Positions 1-8,451 of a DNA stretch of 64,000 nucleotides are shown here, piece by piece. The stretch is taken from the NCBI RefSeq assembly GCF_026020075.1, contig NZ_CP102772.1:2232001-2296000 (forward strand). Direction: 5' to 3'. A program made the position numbers and the translations under genes. Under the pieces are notes generated by a model. That model was not told the origin of the DNA, ran no database searches, and worked only from the letters and a program-made list of their open reading frames with translations. This stretch comes from Bosea sp. NBC_00550 (GTDB taxonomy: Bacteria; Pseudomonadota; Alphaproteobacteria; Rhizobiales; Beijerinckiaceae). The stretch's first letter is position 1. Each line of letters begins with the position of its first letter.

Positions 1-2
1 TC

Positions 3-74
3 TACGATCCGGACGGCCAGCTCGCGACGCGGAAGGTATTCGCCGTCGAGAGCGAGTGGGATTGCGGGCCGTAA
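3..74 (+). CDS. C-terminal end of an unidentified protein (partial)
   Basis: An open frame runs in from the left edge and stops at TAA 72-74. It encodes about 23 residues ending in ESEWDCGP. The composition is plausible for a real C-terminus and no other gene competes for these bases. The fragment is too short to assign a family. The next gene, on the minus strand, ends at 243, so the two are convergent with a decayed repeat between them. Confidence 0.5.
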   Translation, partial: YDPDGQLATRKVFAVESEWDCGP

Positions 75-87
75 GACGCCCCCGCAG

Positions 88-232
88 AGCGTCATTCTCG
101 GGCGAAGCCCTCGGGTCCGTTCTTCGATCGGCCCAAGGATAAACTCCGCGGAGACCTGAGAATCTCCGGCAATATGAGGCTGGAGGAGCCTCTTTCGGCG
201 AGAGATGCTTGGGTCAAGCCTGAGCATGACGC
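88..232. repeat. Decayed member of the dispersed GTCATYCCGG palindrome family
   Basis: The left end reads cgtcattctcgggcgaagc and the right end has gggtcaagcc followed by catgacg. This is the arrangement of the better preserved copies elsewhere in the window, where the ends are GTCATCCCGG and GGGTCAAGCCCGGGATGAC. The match is imperfect and the interior is not conserved, so I call it a degraded copy. It fills the gap between two convergent genes. Confidence 0.45.
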
Positions 233-242
233 GCCTTCATGC

Positions 243-1376
243 TCACCTGGCCGGTCGCACCCTCAGGATCTTGCCGTTGGCATCGTCGCTGAGCAGGTAG
301 AGGAAGCCGTCCGGCCCCTGCCTGACATCGCGGATGCGCTCGCCGATCGTGGTCAGCAGGCGCTCTTCGCCGGTCACCTTTTCGCCCTCGGTGGAGAGCC
401 TGACCAGCATCTGGCCGGCGAGCGCGCCGACGAAGAGCGAGTTCTTCCAGGCCGGCCAGACAGGACCGGTGTAGAAAGCGGCGCCTGACGGCGCGATCGA
501 CGGGTCCCAATAGAACAGCGGCTGCTCCATGCCGGGCTTCGCCGTGCCCTCGCCGATCTTCGTCCCGGAATAATCGATGCCGAAGGTGATGACCGGCCAG
601 CCATAGTTCAGCCCGGCCTTCGGCGTGTTGACCTCGTCGCCGCCGCGCGCGCCATGCTCTGCCGTCCAGAGCTGGCCGCTCTCCGGATGCAGTGCCGCCC
701 CCTGCACGTTGCGGTGACCGATCGACCAGATTTCCGGCGCCCAGCCCTGCTTCTTGGGATTATCGGCCGGCGCGCCACCCTCCGGCCTGATGCGGATGAC
801 CTTGCCGAGATGGTTGGCGGGGTTCTGCGCCTGGTCGCGCTCGCTGTAACGGTCACCCACGGTGACGAAGAGCGCGCCCGTCCGGTCGAAGACGAGGCGG
901 GAGCCGAAATGCATGTTCGAGCTGATCGTCGGCATCTGCCGGAAGATCACCTCGACGCCGGTCAGGGCGGTGCCCTGCTCGTTCAGCTTCCCCCGCCCGA
1001 CGCTCGTGCCGTTGCCGCCCGAGCGCGGCTCGGCGAAGGAGAAGTAGACGAAGCGGTTCCGTGCGAAGGCGGGATCGAGCGTCACGTCGAGGAGCCCACC
1101 CTGCCCGCGCGCCATCACGCTCGGCACGCCCGTGACTGGCCGCGACAGCTTGCCGTCGGTCTCCACGATCCTGAGCCGGCCCGGCCGCTCGGTGACGAGC
1201 ATGCGCCCGTCCGGCAGGAAGGCGAGACCCCAGGGGTTTTCCAGCCCGCTGGCGACGGTCTCGACGACGAGTTCGCCTGCGCTCGACGGAAAGCGCTGCT
1301 GGGCTATGGCGGATTGCGACAGGAACGCCCCGAGCGTCCCCGTCGCAAACGTCAGTCCCGCAAACACAAACCGCAT
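243..1376 (-). CDS. PQQ-dependent sugar dehydrogenase (soluble aldose/glucose-sorbosone dehydrogenase family)
   Basis: This 377-residue protein belongs to the six-bladed beta-propeller glucose/sorbosone dehydrogenase family (YliI-like), which oxidises aldose sugars in the periplasm using PQQ. Residues 1-25 form a cleavable signal peptide ending SAIAQ. Family landmarks follow in order: GLENPWGLAFLPDGRMLV, the FGSRLVFD segment, the EIWSIGHRNVQGAALHPESG segment and EHGARGGDEVN. These carry the conserved His and Arg residues expected around PQQ and calcium. Length is normal for the family. The start has a good Shine-Dalgarno (gggaga). It appears monocistronic. The physiological sugar and the electron acceptor cannot be read from sequence. 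Confidence 0.88.
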   Translation of the reverse strand: MRFVFAGLTFATGTLGAFLSQSAIAQQRFPSSAGELVVETVASGLENPWGLAFLPDGRMLVTERPGRLRIVETDGKLSRPVTGVPSVMARGQGGLLDVTLDPAFARNRFVYFSFAEPRSGGNGTSVGRGKLNEQGTALTGVEVIFRQMPTISSNMHFGSRLVFDRTGALFVTVGDRYSERDQAQNPANHLGKVIRIRPEGGAPADNPKKQGWAPEIWSIGHRNVQGAALHPESGQLWTAEHGARGGDEVNTPKAGLNYGWPVITFGIDYSGTKIGEGTAKPGMEQPLFYWDPSIAPSGAAFYTGPVWPAWKNSLFVGALAGQMLVRLSTEGEKVTGEERLLTTIGERIRDVRQGPDGFLYLLSDDANGKILRVRPAR

Positions 1377-1549
1377 CGTCGTCTCCCATCCATCGTCCGG
1401 CCCTGCCAGAGATAGAGGTCAACGTCGCGGATCACCAAGCCGTTGCGACGAGCTCACGACGAAGTGAGGCGTTTACGGCGACGAAAGGGCACCTTCGTTC
1501 CGGGCGCGCCACTGAGACGGCCTGCCCGGAACGGCGGGGGAGATACCGC

Positions 1550-2524
1550 TTATTCCGGCTTCACGCCGGCGTCGGCGATGATCTGCTTCCAGGTCGCGAT
1601 TTCCTGGATGTGGTAGGGCTTGAACGCGGCGGGATCGCGCACCTTGAGCGTGAAGCCGAGCTTCAGGATGGCATCGCGGGTCGCCGGCTTGTTCAGCGAG
1701 GCGATGACGGCCTTGGACAGCGTGTCGAGCACGTCATCCGGCGTCTTTACGGGAGCGAAGAAAGCCGCCCAGGAATCGGCATCGGCATTGCTGACGCCCT
1801 GCTCGCGCAGCGTCGGAATATTCTTGGCGCTCGGGTTGCGCTCCGGGCTTGCGATGGCGAGCGCCCTCAGCGTGCCGGCATTGATCTGCTCCAGCACGCT
1901 CGGCAGCGTCGAATTGGCAATGTCGATGCGGCCGGCGATGATCTCCTGCACCAGCGGCGCGGCGCCCCTGAACGGCACATGCGTCATCTTGATGCCGGTG
2001 CGCTGCATGAACAGCTCCATCGCCAGATGCGAGCCGGAGCCGACACCGGTCGAGCCGTAGTTGAGCTTGCCCGGATCGGCCTTGGCGAGCGCGATCAGCT
2101 CCGGGATGGTCTTGGCCGGCAGGTCGTTGCGGACGACGAAGGCGTGCTCGAAGGCGCCGACGCCGGCGAGCGGCGCGAAATCCTTGACCGCGTCGTAGCC
2201 GGGCTCCTTCAGCAGGAACATGTTGTTGCCATGCGTCTGGTTGTTGCCGAAGACGATCGTGTAGCCGTCGGGGGCAGCATGAGCGACGGCACGCGTGCCG
2301 ACCGCACCCGAGGCACCGGCCCGGTTGTCGACGACGACGTTGTGCCCGAACGCGACCGTGAGGTCTTGCGCCACGAAGCGCGCGATGGCGTCGGTCGGCC
2401 CGCCCGCCGGATAGGGCACGACCAGGGTGATGACCTTGCTGGGGAAGCTCTGGGCCCGGGCCACAGACGGAGCGAGGACGGCGCCGGCCATCAGGCCGAG
2501 CGTGGAACGGCGGGTCAACGACAT
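1550..2524 (-). CDS. Bug/TctC-family tripartite tricarboxylate transporter substrate-binding protein
   Basis: This is a 324-residue periplasmic binding protein of the Bug (TctC) family, which captures small carboxylates for TTT transporters. The N-terminus has a twin-arginine-like signal (TRRSTLGLMAGAVLAPSVARA), giving a mature start near QSFPSK. The family signature VPYPAGGPTDAIAR and the internal YGSTGVGSGSHLAMELF and HVPFRGAAPLVQEIIAGRID segments are clear. The start is preceded by a strong ggaggaa Shine-Dalgarno. No TctA/TctB membrane genes lie nearby, so it is an orphan binding protein, as is very common for this expanded family in alpha- and betaproteobacteria. The ligand is unknown. 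Confidence 0.9.
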   Translation of the reverse strand: MSLTRRSTLGLMAGAVLAPSVARAQSFPSKVITLVVPYPAGGPTDAIARFVAQDLTVAFGHNVVVDNRAGASGAVGTRAVAHAAPDGYTIVFGNNQTHGNNMFLLKEPGYDAVKDFAPLAGVGAFEHAFVVRNDLPAKTIPELIALAKADPGKLNYGSTGVGSGSHLAMELFMQRTGIKMTHVPFRGAAPLVQEIIAGRIDIANSTLPSVLEQINAGTLRALAIASPERNPSAKNIPTLREQGVSNADADSWAAFFAPVKTPDDVLDTLSKAVIASLNKPATRDAILKLGFTLKVRDPAAFKPYHIQEIATWKQIIADAGVKPE

Positions 2525-2663
2525 GAACTTCCTCCCGGACGCCCGCCTGTATGGCGGTGCTGATTTCGCGGCAGATTTACGGGCAAAGGCGACATGCGTC
2601 CAGCGCCAGATATGCGCCGGCTAAAGCAGGGTAGCCTGCGCCATGAACAGAGGAGGACAGCCG

Positions 2664-3473
2664 ATGACGGTACGCATCGAGAGGCAGGGCAAGGTCGCGA
2701 CGGTCGTCCACAGCCGGCCGGAAGCGCGCAACGCCATGGACCCCGAGAGCGCCGAGGCGCTGACACGCGCCTTCCTCGAACTCGACGGCGATGAGGAGAC
2801 CGCCGCGATCGTGTTCTGGGGCGAAGGCGGCGCCTTCTGCGCCGGCTGGGACCTGAAATACGCCCAGGCCTTCACCGATGCCGAGCGTTTCGAACGCGAG
2901 ATCGTCGAGAGCCTCGCCTTTCCGCCCGCCGGTGCGGAGCCGCGCGGCCCGATGGGCCCCTCGCGATTGGAGATGAGCAAGCCGCTGATTGCCGCGGTCG
3001 AAGGCCCTGCCGTGGCCGGCGGCATGGAGTTGGCGCTGTGGTGCGACGTCCGCGTGATGGCGGAGGACGCCTATTTCGGCGTCTATTGCCGACGCTGGGG
3101 CATTCCGCTGATCGATGGCGGCACGGTCCGCCTGCCGCGCCTCGTCGGCCAGGGCAGCGCGCTCGAGATCATCATGACCGGCCGGAAGGTCGAAGCCGAC
3201 GAAGCCCTGCGCATCGGCCTGTGCGAGAAGGTCGCGCCAAAGGGGCAGGCACGCGCCGTCGCGGAGGCGATGGCACAGGAGATCGCGCGCTTCCCGCAGG
3301 GCGCCGTCCGCGCCGACCGCGCCAGCGCCATCGCCGGACATGGCCTGAGCGTCAGGACCGCGCTCGAACAGGAATGGAAACAAGGCGTCCACACCATCGC
3401 GACGGAAGGCGCGGCCGGTGCCGGCCGTTTCGCCGCCGGCAAGGGACGCGGCGGCGATTTCTCGGAAATCTGA
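2664..3473 (+). CDS. Crotonase / enoyl-CoA hydratase family protein
   Basis: This protein of about 269 residues has the crotonase fold, which handles CoA thioesters through an oxyanion hole. I chose the ATG at 2664 (MTVRIERQGKVATV) over an in-frame ATG at 2643, because the stretch between them contains an ideal Shine-Dalgarno (agaggagg at 2648-2655) correctly spaced for 2664. Oxyanion-hole motifs are visible: EGGAFCAGWDLK, and later AAVEGPAVAGGMELALWCDV. YCRRWGIPLIDGGTVRLPRLVG follows the family pattern. It is classified as enoyl-CoA hydratase/isomerase-like; the exact substrate is not predictable. It is transcribed divergently from the Bug protein. Confidence 0.88.
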   Translation: MTVRIERQGKVATVVHSRPEARNAMDPESAEALTRAFLELDGDEETAAIVFWGEGGAFCAGWDLKYAQAFTDAERFEREIVESLAFPPAGAEPRGPMGPSRLEMSKPLIAAVEGPAVAGGMELALWCDVRVMAEDAYFGVYCRRWGIPLIDGGTVRLPRLVGQGSALEIIMTGRKVEADEALRIGLCEKVAPKGQARAVAEAMAQEIARFPQGAVRADRASAIAGHGLSVRTALEQEWKQGVHTIATEGAAGAGRFAAGKGRGGDFSEI

Positions 3474-3477
3474 CGCG

Positions 3478-3957
3478 TCAGGGCGCGAGCCCGGCCCGCT
3501 TCAAGCGCTGGATCGCGAGGTCGAGCGCCTGCAGGAAGGCTGAGCGATCCTTCGGCGAGAACGGCTTCGGCCCGCCGCTGGCCGCGCCCATCGCCCGCAG
3601 GTCCTCCATCATGTCCCGCGTCGCCAACGCCATGCCGATCGAGGCCTCTGTGAACGGTTTGCCGGTCGACCCGATGACGTCGGCGCCAGCCTTGATGCAG
3701 CGATCGGCCAGCGGGATGTCGGCCGTCACGACGATCGACCCGCGTCCGACGCGCTCGGCGATCCAGTCATCGGCCGCATCGAAGCCGCCAGAGACCGTCA
3801 CGCGTTCGATCCATGGCTCGCGGGGCACGTTGATGAAGCTGTTGGCGACGACGAAGACCTTAACCCGGTGGCGCTCGGCGACGCGGTAGATCTCCGGCTT
3901 CACCGGGCAGGCATCGGCATCGACATAGATCGCGATGGTTGCGGCTGTGCTCGTCAT
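3478..3957 (-). CDS. DUF188 / YaiI-YqxD family protein (PIN-like fold)
   Basis: This is a protein of about 159 residues in the UPF0178 (YaiI/YqxD) family. The hallmark [18 protein letters not shown] begins near residue 8, and the acidic [16 protein letters not shown] segment follows, giving the clustered aspartates of a NYN/PIN-like metal-dependent fold. A nuclease role is suspected for the family but not established. The start at 3957 ([16 protein letters not shown]) places the hallmark at the usual distance from the N-terminus. An upstream in-frame ATG at 4020 would add 21 residues that do not resemble the family. It is convergent with the crotonase gene and 4 bp from it. Confidence 0.85.
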   Translation of the reverse strand: MTSTAATIAIYVDADACPVKPEIYRVAERHRVKVFVVANSFINVPREPWIERVTVSGGFDAADDWIAERVGRGSIVVTADIPLADRCIKAGADVIGSTGKPFTEASIGMALATRDMMEDLRAMGAASGGPKPFSPKDRSAFLQALDLAIQRLKRAGLAP

Positions 3958-4064
3958 TCCCCGGCCTTCGCATGCTCGGGCTGCGGGATCAAACGGCGGA
4001 AATTCATGACGCTTCTGCAAAACATCAAGCAGTTGCGCTTGCGATCATGGCCGGCAGGTCATAG

Positions 4065-5321
<1,257 letters not shown>

Positions 5322-5325
5322 GACG

Positions 5326-5745
5326 ATGGCGACCGGCGCCGCAACGCGCCGAATCTTTCTGGCCGGGAGCCTCGTGCTCCCGGCCTCTTTCGTTTTCGGG
5401 CAGAGCGCGAACACCCTCTCCCCGCGCGAAGCGTTTGAAGCCGCTCAGGCAAAGCGAATCCTGCTGATCGATATCCGCAGCGCGGAGGAATGGGCCGATA
5501 CCGGCCTGCCGCAGGGCGCCCTAGCGTTCGATGCCGATGCGCCGGCCTTCGAGGTCCGCCTCGCCGGGCTTCGCCTCGACAATCCCGGCAAGCGCATCGC
5601 GCTGATCGACCGCACCGGCGCGCAGGCCGTGGCCGTCGCGCAGAAGCTGGCCGGACGCGGCTGGCGCGATCTCGCGGCGGTGCGGGGCGGCGTGCTTGGG
5701 CCGGGTGGGTGGCTGGCCGAGAAGCTGCCACTGACGCCGCCGTAG
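5326..5745 (+). CDS. Exported rhodanese-fold protein lacking the catalytic cysteine
   Basis: This 139-residue protein has an RR-containing N-terminal signal (RRIFLAGSLVLPASFVFG) and a single rhodanese-like domain. The first half has the family pattern LLIDIRSAEEWADTGLPQGA. Where active rhodaneses have a Cys-starting active-site loop (CRxGxR type), this protein has IDRTGAQA, so the thiol is replaced by Asp. Sulfurtransferase chemistry is therefore unlikely, and a binding or structural role is more plausible. It starts 4 bp downstream of the aminotransferase stop, suggesting translational coupling. Its tail runs into a palindromic repeat just past the stop. Confidence 0.75.
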   Translation: MATGAATRRIFLAGSLVLPASFVFGQSANTLSPREAFEAAQAKRILLIDIRSAEEWADTGLPQGALAFDADAPAFEVRLAGLRLDNPGKRIALIDRTGAQAVAVAQKLAGRGWRDLAAVRGGVLGPGGWLAEKLPLTPP

Positions 5746-5746
5746 A

Positions 5747-5868
5747 ATCCTTCTCCCTTCGGGGAGAAGGTGTCTGCGAAGCAGACGGATGAGGGCCGTC
5801 ATCGCCGGCCTTGCCTCATCCGTCAGCGCTTCGCGCTGCCACCTTCTCCCCCGCGGGGAGAAGGATTC
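5747..5868. repeat. Clustered palindromic repeat (CCTTCTCCC...GGGAGAAGG)
   Basis: Two hairpins, CCTTCTCCCTTCGGGGAGAAGG near 5750 and CCTTCTCCCCCGCGGGGAGAAGG near 5844, flank a core with inverted GATGAGGG and CCTCATCC and further short inverted pieces. The whole unit is an interrupted inverted repeat of about 120 bp. It lies between convergent genes and overlaps the last 15 or so codons of trmD. It could double as a bidirectional terminator. This sequence type is a widespread REP-like element in Hyphomicrobiales (family knowledge); copy number in this genome cannot be judged here. Confidence 0.75.
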
Positions 5869-6542
5869 AACAGGTCCGGCCTTCTCTCCCGCGTGATCGT
5901 CTCCGCCTGCTGGCGTCGCCATTTCGCGATGCGGGCATGGTCGCCGGAGAGCAGCGCCTCCGGCAGGCCCCTGCCTTCCCATTCGCGCGGGCGGGTGTAG
6001 TGCGGATATTCGAGCAGGCCGTTCTCGAAGCTCTCGTCCTCGCCCGAGGCTTCCTTGCCCATCACGCCGGGAATGAGGCGCACGCAGGCATCGAGCAGCG
6101 TCAGCGCCGCCATCTCGCCACCGGAGAGGATGTAGTCGCCGATCGAGACCTCGATCAGGTTGCGCCCCTCGATGACGCGCTCGTCGACGCCCTCGAAGCG
6201 CCCGCAGATGATGACGAGGCCGGGGCCATCAGCCCATTCGCGCACTTGGCGCTGCTGAAGCGGCCGCCCGCGCGGAGACATCAGCAGGCGCGGGCGTTCA
6301 TCCTCGGCCGGCACGGCGGCATCGATCGCCGCCGCCAGCACGTCGCAGCGCAGCACCATGCCGGCGCCGCCGCCGGCCGGGTTGTCGTCGACATTGCGAT
6401 GGCGGCCGATGCCGTGCTCGCGAATCTGGTGCGCATCGAGCGCCCACAAGCCCTTGCGCAGCCCCTCGCCCGCCAGCGAGATGCCCAGCGGGCCCGGAAA
6501 CATCTCCGGGTAGAGCGTCAGGATCGAGGCATGGAAGGGCAT
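5823..6542 (-). CDS. trmD: tRNA (guanine37-N1)-methyltransferase
   Basis: TrmD methylates N1 of G37 in tRNAs using S-adenosylmethionine and prevents frameshifting. The 239-residue protein has the SPOUT trefoil-knot motifs [14 protein letters not shown] and [16 protein letters not shown], plus the N-terminal [15 protein letters not shown]. The C-terminal domain has the [28 protein letters not shown] signature. The final residues, about [14 protein letters not shown], are encoded by the palindromic repeat at 5747-5868, so the C-terminus looks repeat-derived. It is the last gene of the minus-strand ffh-rpsP-rimM-HAD-trmD block, though a repeat-filled gap of about 160 bp separates it from the HAD gene. 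Confidence 0.95.
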   Translation of the reverse strand: MPFHASILTLYPEMFPGPLGISLAGEGLRKGLWALDAHQIREHGIGRHRNVDDNPAGGGAGMVLRCDVLAAAIDAAVPAEDERPRLLMSPRGRPLQQRQVREWADGPGLVIICGRFEGVDERVIEGRNLIEVSIGDYILSGGEMAALTLLDACVRLIPGVMGKEASGEDESFENGLLEYPHYTRPREWEGRGLPEALLSGDHARIAKWRRQQAETITRERRPDLLNPSPRGGEGGSAKR

Positions 6543-6573
6543 GGCTTAGTCCAGTCCAGCGTTTGAAAAACCG

Positions 6574-6687
6574 CCGTCATCCCGTGCGAAGCGAAGCGCA
6601 AACGCGGGATCCATGCCTGAGCGTAATCGAAAAGAGTTCAGGCATGGTTCCCGGATTGGCGCGGCTGCGCCGCTTGTCCGGGACGAC
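6574..6687. repeat. Dispersed palindrome, GTCATCCCG type
   Basis: The element begins cgtcatcccgtgcgaagcg and ends gcttgtccgggacgac. Internal inverted parts are ggatccatgcctgag against the ctcaggcat-like caggcatggttcc. The ends and the internal ATCCATGCC block match the copies at 17397, 26545, 38862 and 52745. It fills the gap between the HAD phosphatase and trmD genes. No coding sequence is evident in it. Confidence 0.75.
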
Positions 6688-6701
6688 ACACCGATTGGAA
6701 G

Positions 6702-7376
6702 CTAACTGAAGCGCAGTGCCGGCAACCCGTCCAGCGCCGTGAAATCGCGAACCGAGGCGATCAGGTTGCCATAGGCCGCGAAGCCGCCGGCATCGAGCAT
6801 CGTGAGCAAGGCGATGGCGCGCATGCCGGCGCGATGCGCGGCCTCGACACCCAGCGGCGCATCCTCGAAGACGATGCAGTCGGCGGGCTGAACCTTCATG
6901 CGCTCGGCCGCGGCCAGGAACATGTCCGGATGCGGCTTGCCGCGGAAACCCTGGCTCGGCGAGACGATGGTGGCGAAGCGCTGGCGCAGGCCGAGCGTGT
7001 CGAGCACCACCTCGATATTCGCTGGCGGCGCGGCGGTCGCCACCGCCATCGGGATGCCGGCCGCTTCGGCGCGCGCGATCAGGTCGAGGAAGCCGGCGTT
7101 TGCGGCGACATGCGGCAGGTAGGCCTCCCGATAGAGCGCCTCCTTGGAATCGCTCATCGCGTCCAGCTCGGCGACGGCCGCCTGCGGGAAATAGGAGGAG
7201 ATGATCTCGTTGCCGGCCATGCCGGCAGTGCGCGCGGCAAAAGTGTTGCGGTCGAATGGCAGGCTGTTGCTGACGTGCCAGCTTTCCCAGGCATCGTCAT
7301 GGAAGCGCATGTTGTCGACGATGGTGCCGTCCATGTCGAAGATCAGCGCGCGGGCCGGCTTATCGCTTGGCATCAT
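6702..7376 (-). CDS. HAD-superfamily phosphatase / beta-phosphoglucomutase-like hydrolase
   Basis: This 224-residue HAD subfamily IA hydrolase uses an Asp nucleophile to act on small phosphomonoesters or sugar phosphates. Motif I is FDMDGTIVDNM, motif II is AVATAAP, motif III lies in FRGKPHPDMFLAAAERM, and motif IV is VFEDAPLGVEAAHRAGM. The cap domain after motif I is the small helical type of beta-phosphoglucomutases. Its start overlaps the 3' end of rimM by 17 bp, so it is translationally coupled into the ribosomal block. That is unusual company for a HAD enzyme. Substrate unknown. Confidence 0.85.
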   Translation of the reverse strand: MMPSDKPARALIFDMDGTIVDNMRFHDDAWESWHVSNSLPFDRNTFAARTAGMAGNEIISSYFPQAAVAELDAMSDSKEALYREAYLPHVAANAGFLDLIARAEAAGIPMAVATAAPPANIEVVLDTLGLRQRFATIVSPSQGFRGKPHPDMFLAAAERMKVQPADCIVFEDAPLGVEAAHRAGMRAIALLTMLDAGGFAAYGNLIASVRDFTALDGLPALRFS

Positions 7377-7902
7377 CTGGTTGACCGTCGTCGGGTTCGA
7401 ACAATCCAGCCGGCGGCTCGGCCTCGATCCGCCTTGCGGCGATGTCGATGCGCGGCACGACAGCTTTGGTGAAGGGTATCAGCACCGAGCGCCCGTCCGG
7501 CGTCTCGACATCGAGCAGGTCGCCCGCGCCGTAATTCTCGACCGTCGTGACGGTTCCGAGCGTCGCCCCATCGGGGCCGATGACGGTGCAACCGATCAGA
7601 TCGGCATGCAGGAACTCATCCTCATCCTCGCTCGCGGCCAGCTTGTCGCGCGCGACGAGCAGCTCGACGCCGTTCAGCGCTTCCGCCTGCTCGCGGGTCG
7701 TCACGCCCTTGAGCCGGGCGACGACCACCTCCTTGGCGGGGCGGACGTCATCGATCTCGTAGGTTCGGCCCTTGCGGTCGACCAGCGGGCCGTAACCGGC
7801 GATCGCGAGCGGATCGCCGGTGAAGGTCTTGATCCTGACCTCGCCGCGCACGCCATGCGGCGCGCCGACGATACCGAGCAGGATGAGTTGATTGTCAGAC
7901 AT
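7360..7902 (-). CDS. rimM: 16S rRNA-processing / ribosome maturation factor RimM
   Basis: RimM binds ribosomal protein S19 and assists 30S head maturation. The 180-residue product starts with the family hallmark LLGIVGAPHGVRGEVRIKTFTGDP. The second, PRC-barrel-like half contains LIGCTVIGPDGATLGTVTTVENYGAGDLL and ends VLIPFTKAVVPRIDIAARRIEAEPPAGL. Length is typical. It lies downstream of rpsP in the classical order, but the gap of about 130 bp is filled by a dispersed palindrome. The HAD gene overlaps its 3' end. Confidence 0.95.
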   Translation of the reverse strand: MSDNQLILLGIVGAPHGVRGEVRIKTFTGDPLAIAGYGPLVDRKGRTYEIDDVRPAKEVVVARLKGVTTREQAEALNGVELLVARDKLAASEDEDEFLHADLIGCTVIGPDGATLGTVTTVENYGAGDLLDVETPDGRSVLIPFTKAVVPRIDIAARRIEAEPPAGLFEPDDGQPDDAKR

Positions 7903-7906
7903 GGCT

Positions 7907-8012
7907 CGTCATTCCGGCCAAGCCGCAAAGCGGCGCAGCGCCGGAATCCATCGAAGGGCGGTGACGCTCTACGATGGATTCCGGGTCTCCCTTCGGTCGC
8001 CCGGAATGACGG
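7907..8012. repeat. Dispersed palindrome (GTCATTCCGG...CCGGAATGAC) between rpsP and rimM
   Basis: The element starts cgtcattccggccaagc 5 bp upstream of the rimM start codon and ends cgcccggaatgacgg. Internal inverted halves are gccggaatccatcg and cgatggattccggg. It almost fills the rpsP-rimM spacer. It therefore lies inside a highly expressed translation operon, immediately beside the rimM ribosome-binding region, and could form a large hairpin in the transcript. Confidence 0.78.
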
Positions 8013-8033
8013 AGCCCCGTCTTCAAGACAAGC

Positions 8034-8402
8034 TCACGCCTCGGCGGAGGCTTCGGCGGCCGGGGCAGCAGCCTTCTCGGCCTTCTTCTCGGCGCGCTCC
8101 TTGGCCTTCTCGCCCGGAACGGCCTTGTTCGGGTTGTTGCGGGCCGGGCGCTTGGCGATGCCGGCGGCATCGAGGAAGCGCAGCACGCGGTCGGTCGGCT
8201 GGGCGCCCTTGGCGAGCCAGGACTGGACCTTCTCGAGGTCGAGAACGACGCGCTCGGCCGAATCCTTCGGCTTCATCGGATCATAGGAGCCGATCTTCTC
8301 GATGAAGCGGCCATCGCGCGGCGAGCGGGCGTCGGCGACGACGATGCGATAGTAGGGGCGCTTCTTGGCGCCGCCGCGGGTCAGGCGAATCTTGAGGGAC
8401 AT
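8034..8402 (-). CDS. rpsP: 30S ribosomal protein S16
   Basis: S16 is a small-subunit assembly protein. Residues 1-80 are canonical: [20 protein letters not shown], then [22 protein letters not shown]. Residues from about 85 to 122 form an Ala/Glu/Lys-rich tail, the kind of extension common in alphaproteobacterial S16. The ATG at 8402 is preceded by an aaggaaga-like ribosome site. It lies 49 bp downstream of ffh on the same strand, the usual gene order. Confidence 0.97.
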   Translation of the reverse strand: MSLKIRLTRGGAKKRPYYRIVVADARSPRDGRFIEKIGSYDPMKPKDSAERVVLDLEKVQSWLAKGAQPTDRVLRFLDAAGIAKRPARNNPNKAVPGEKAKERAEKKAEKAAAPAAEASAEA

Positions 8403-8451
8403 TGTCTTCTTCCTTTGGTTTGAAGTTTGAAGTCGTGTTGAATGGTGAAGG

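Noticed and set aside
1377..1549. Gap between the sugar dehydrogenase and Bug protein genes
   Set aside because: Looked for promoter, repeat or small RNA; only weak short inverted pieces seen, not enough to call.
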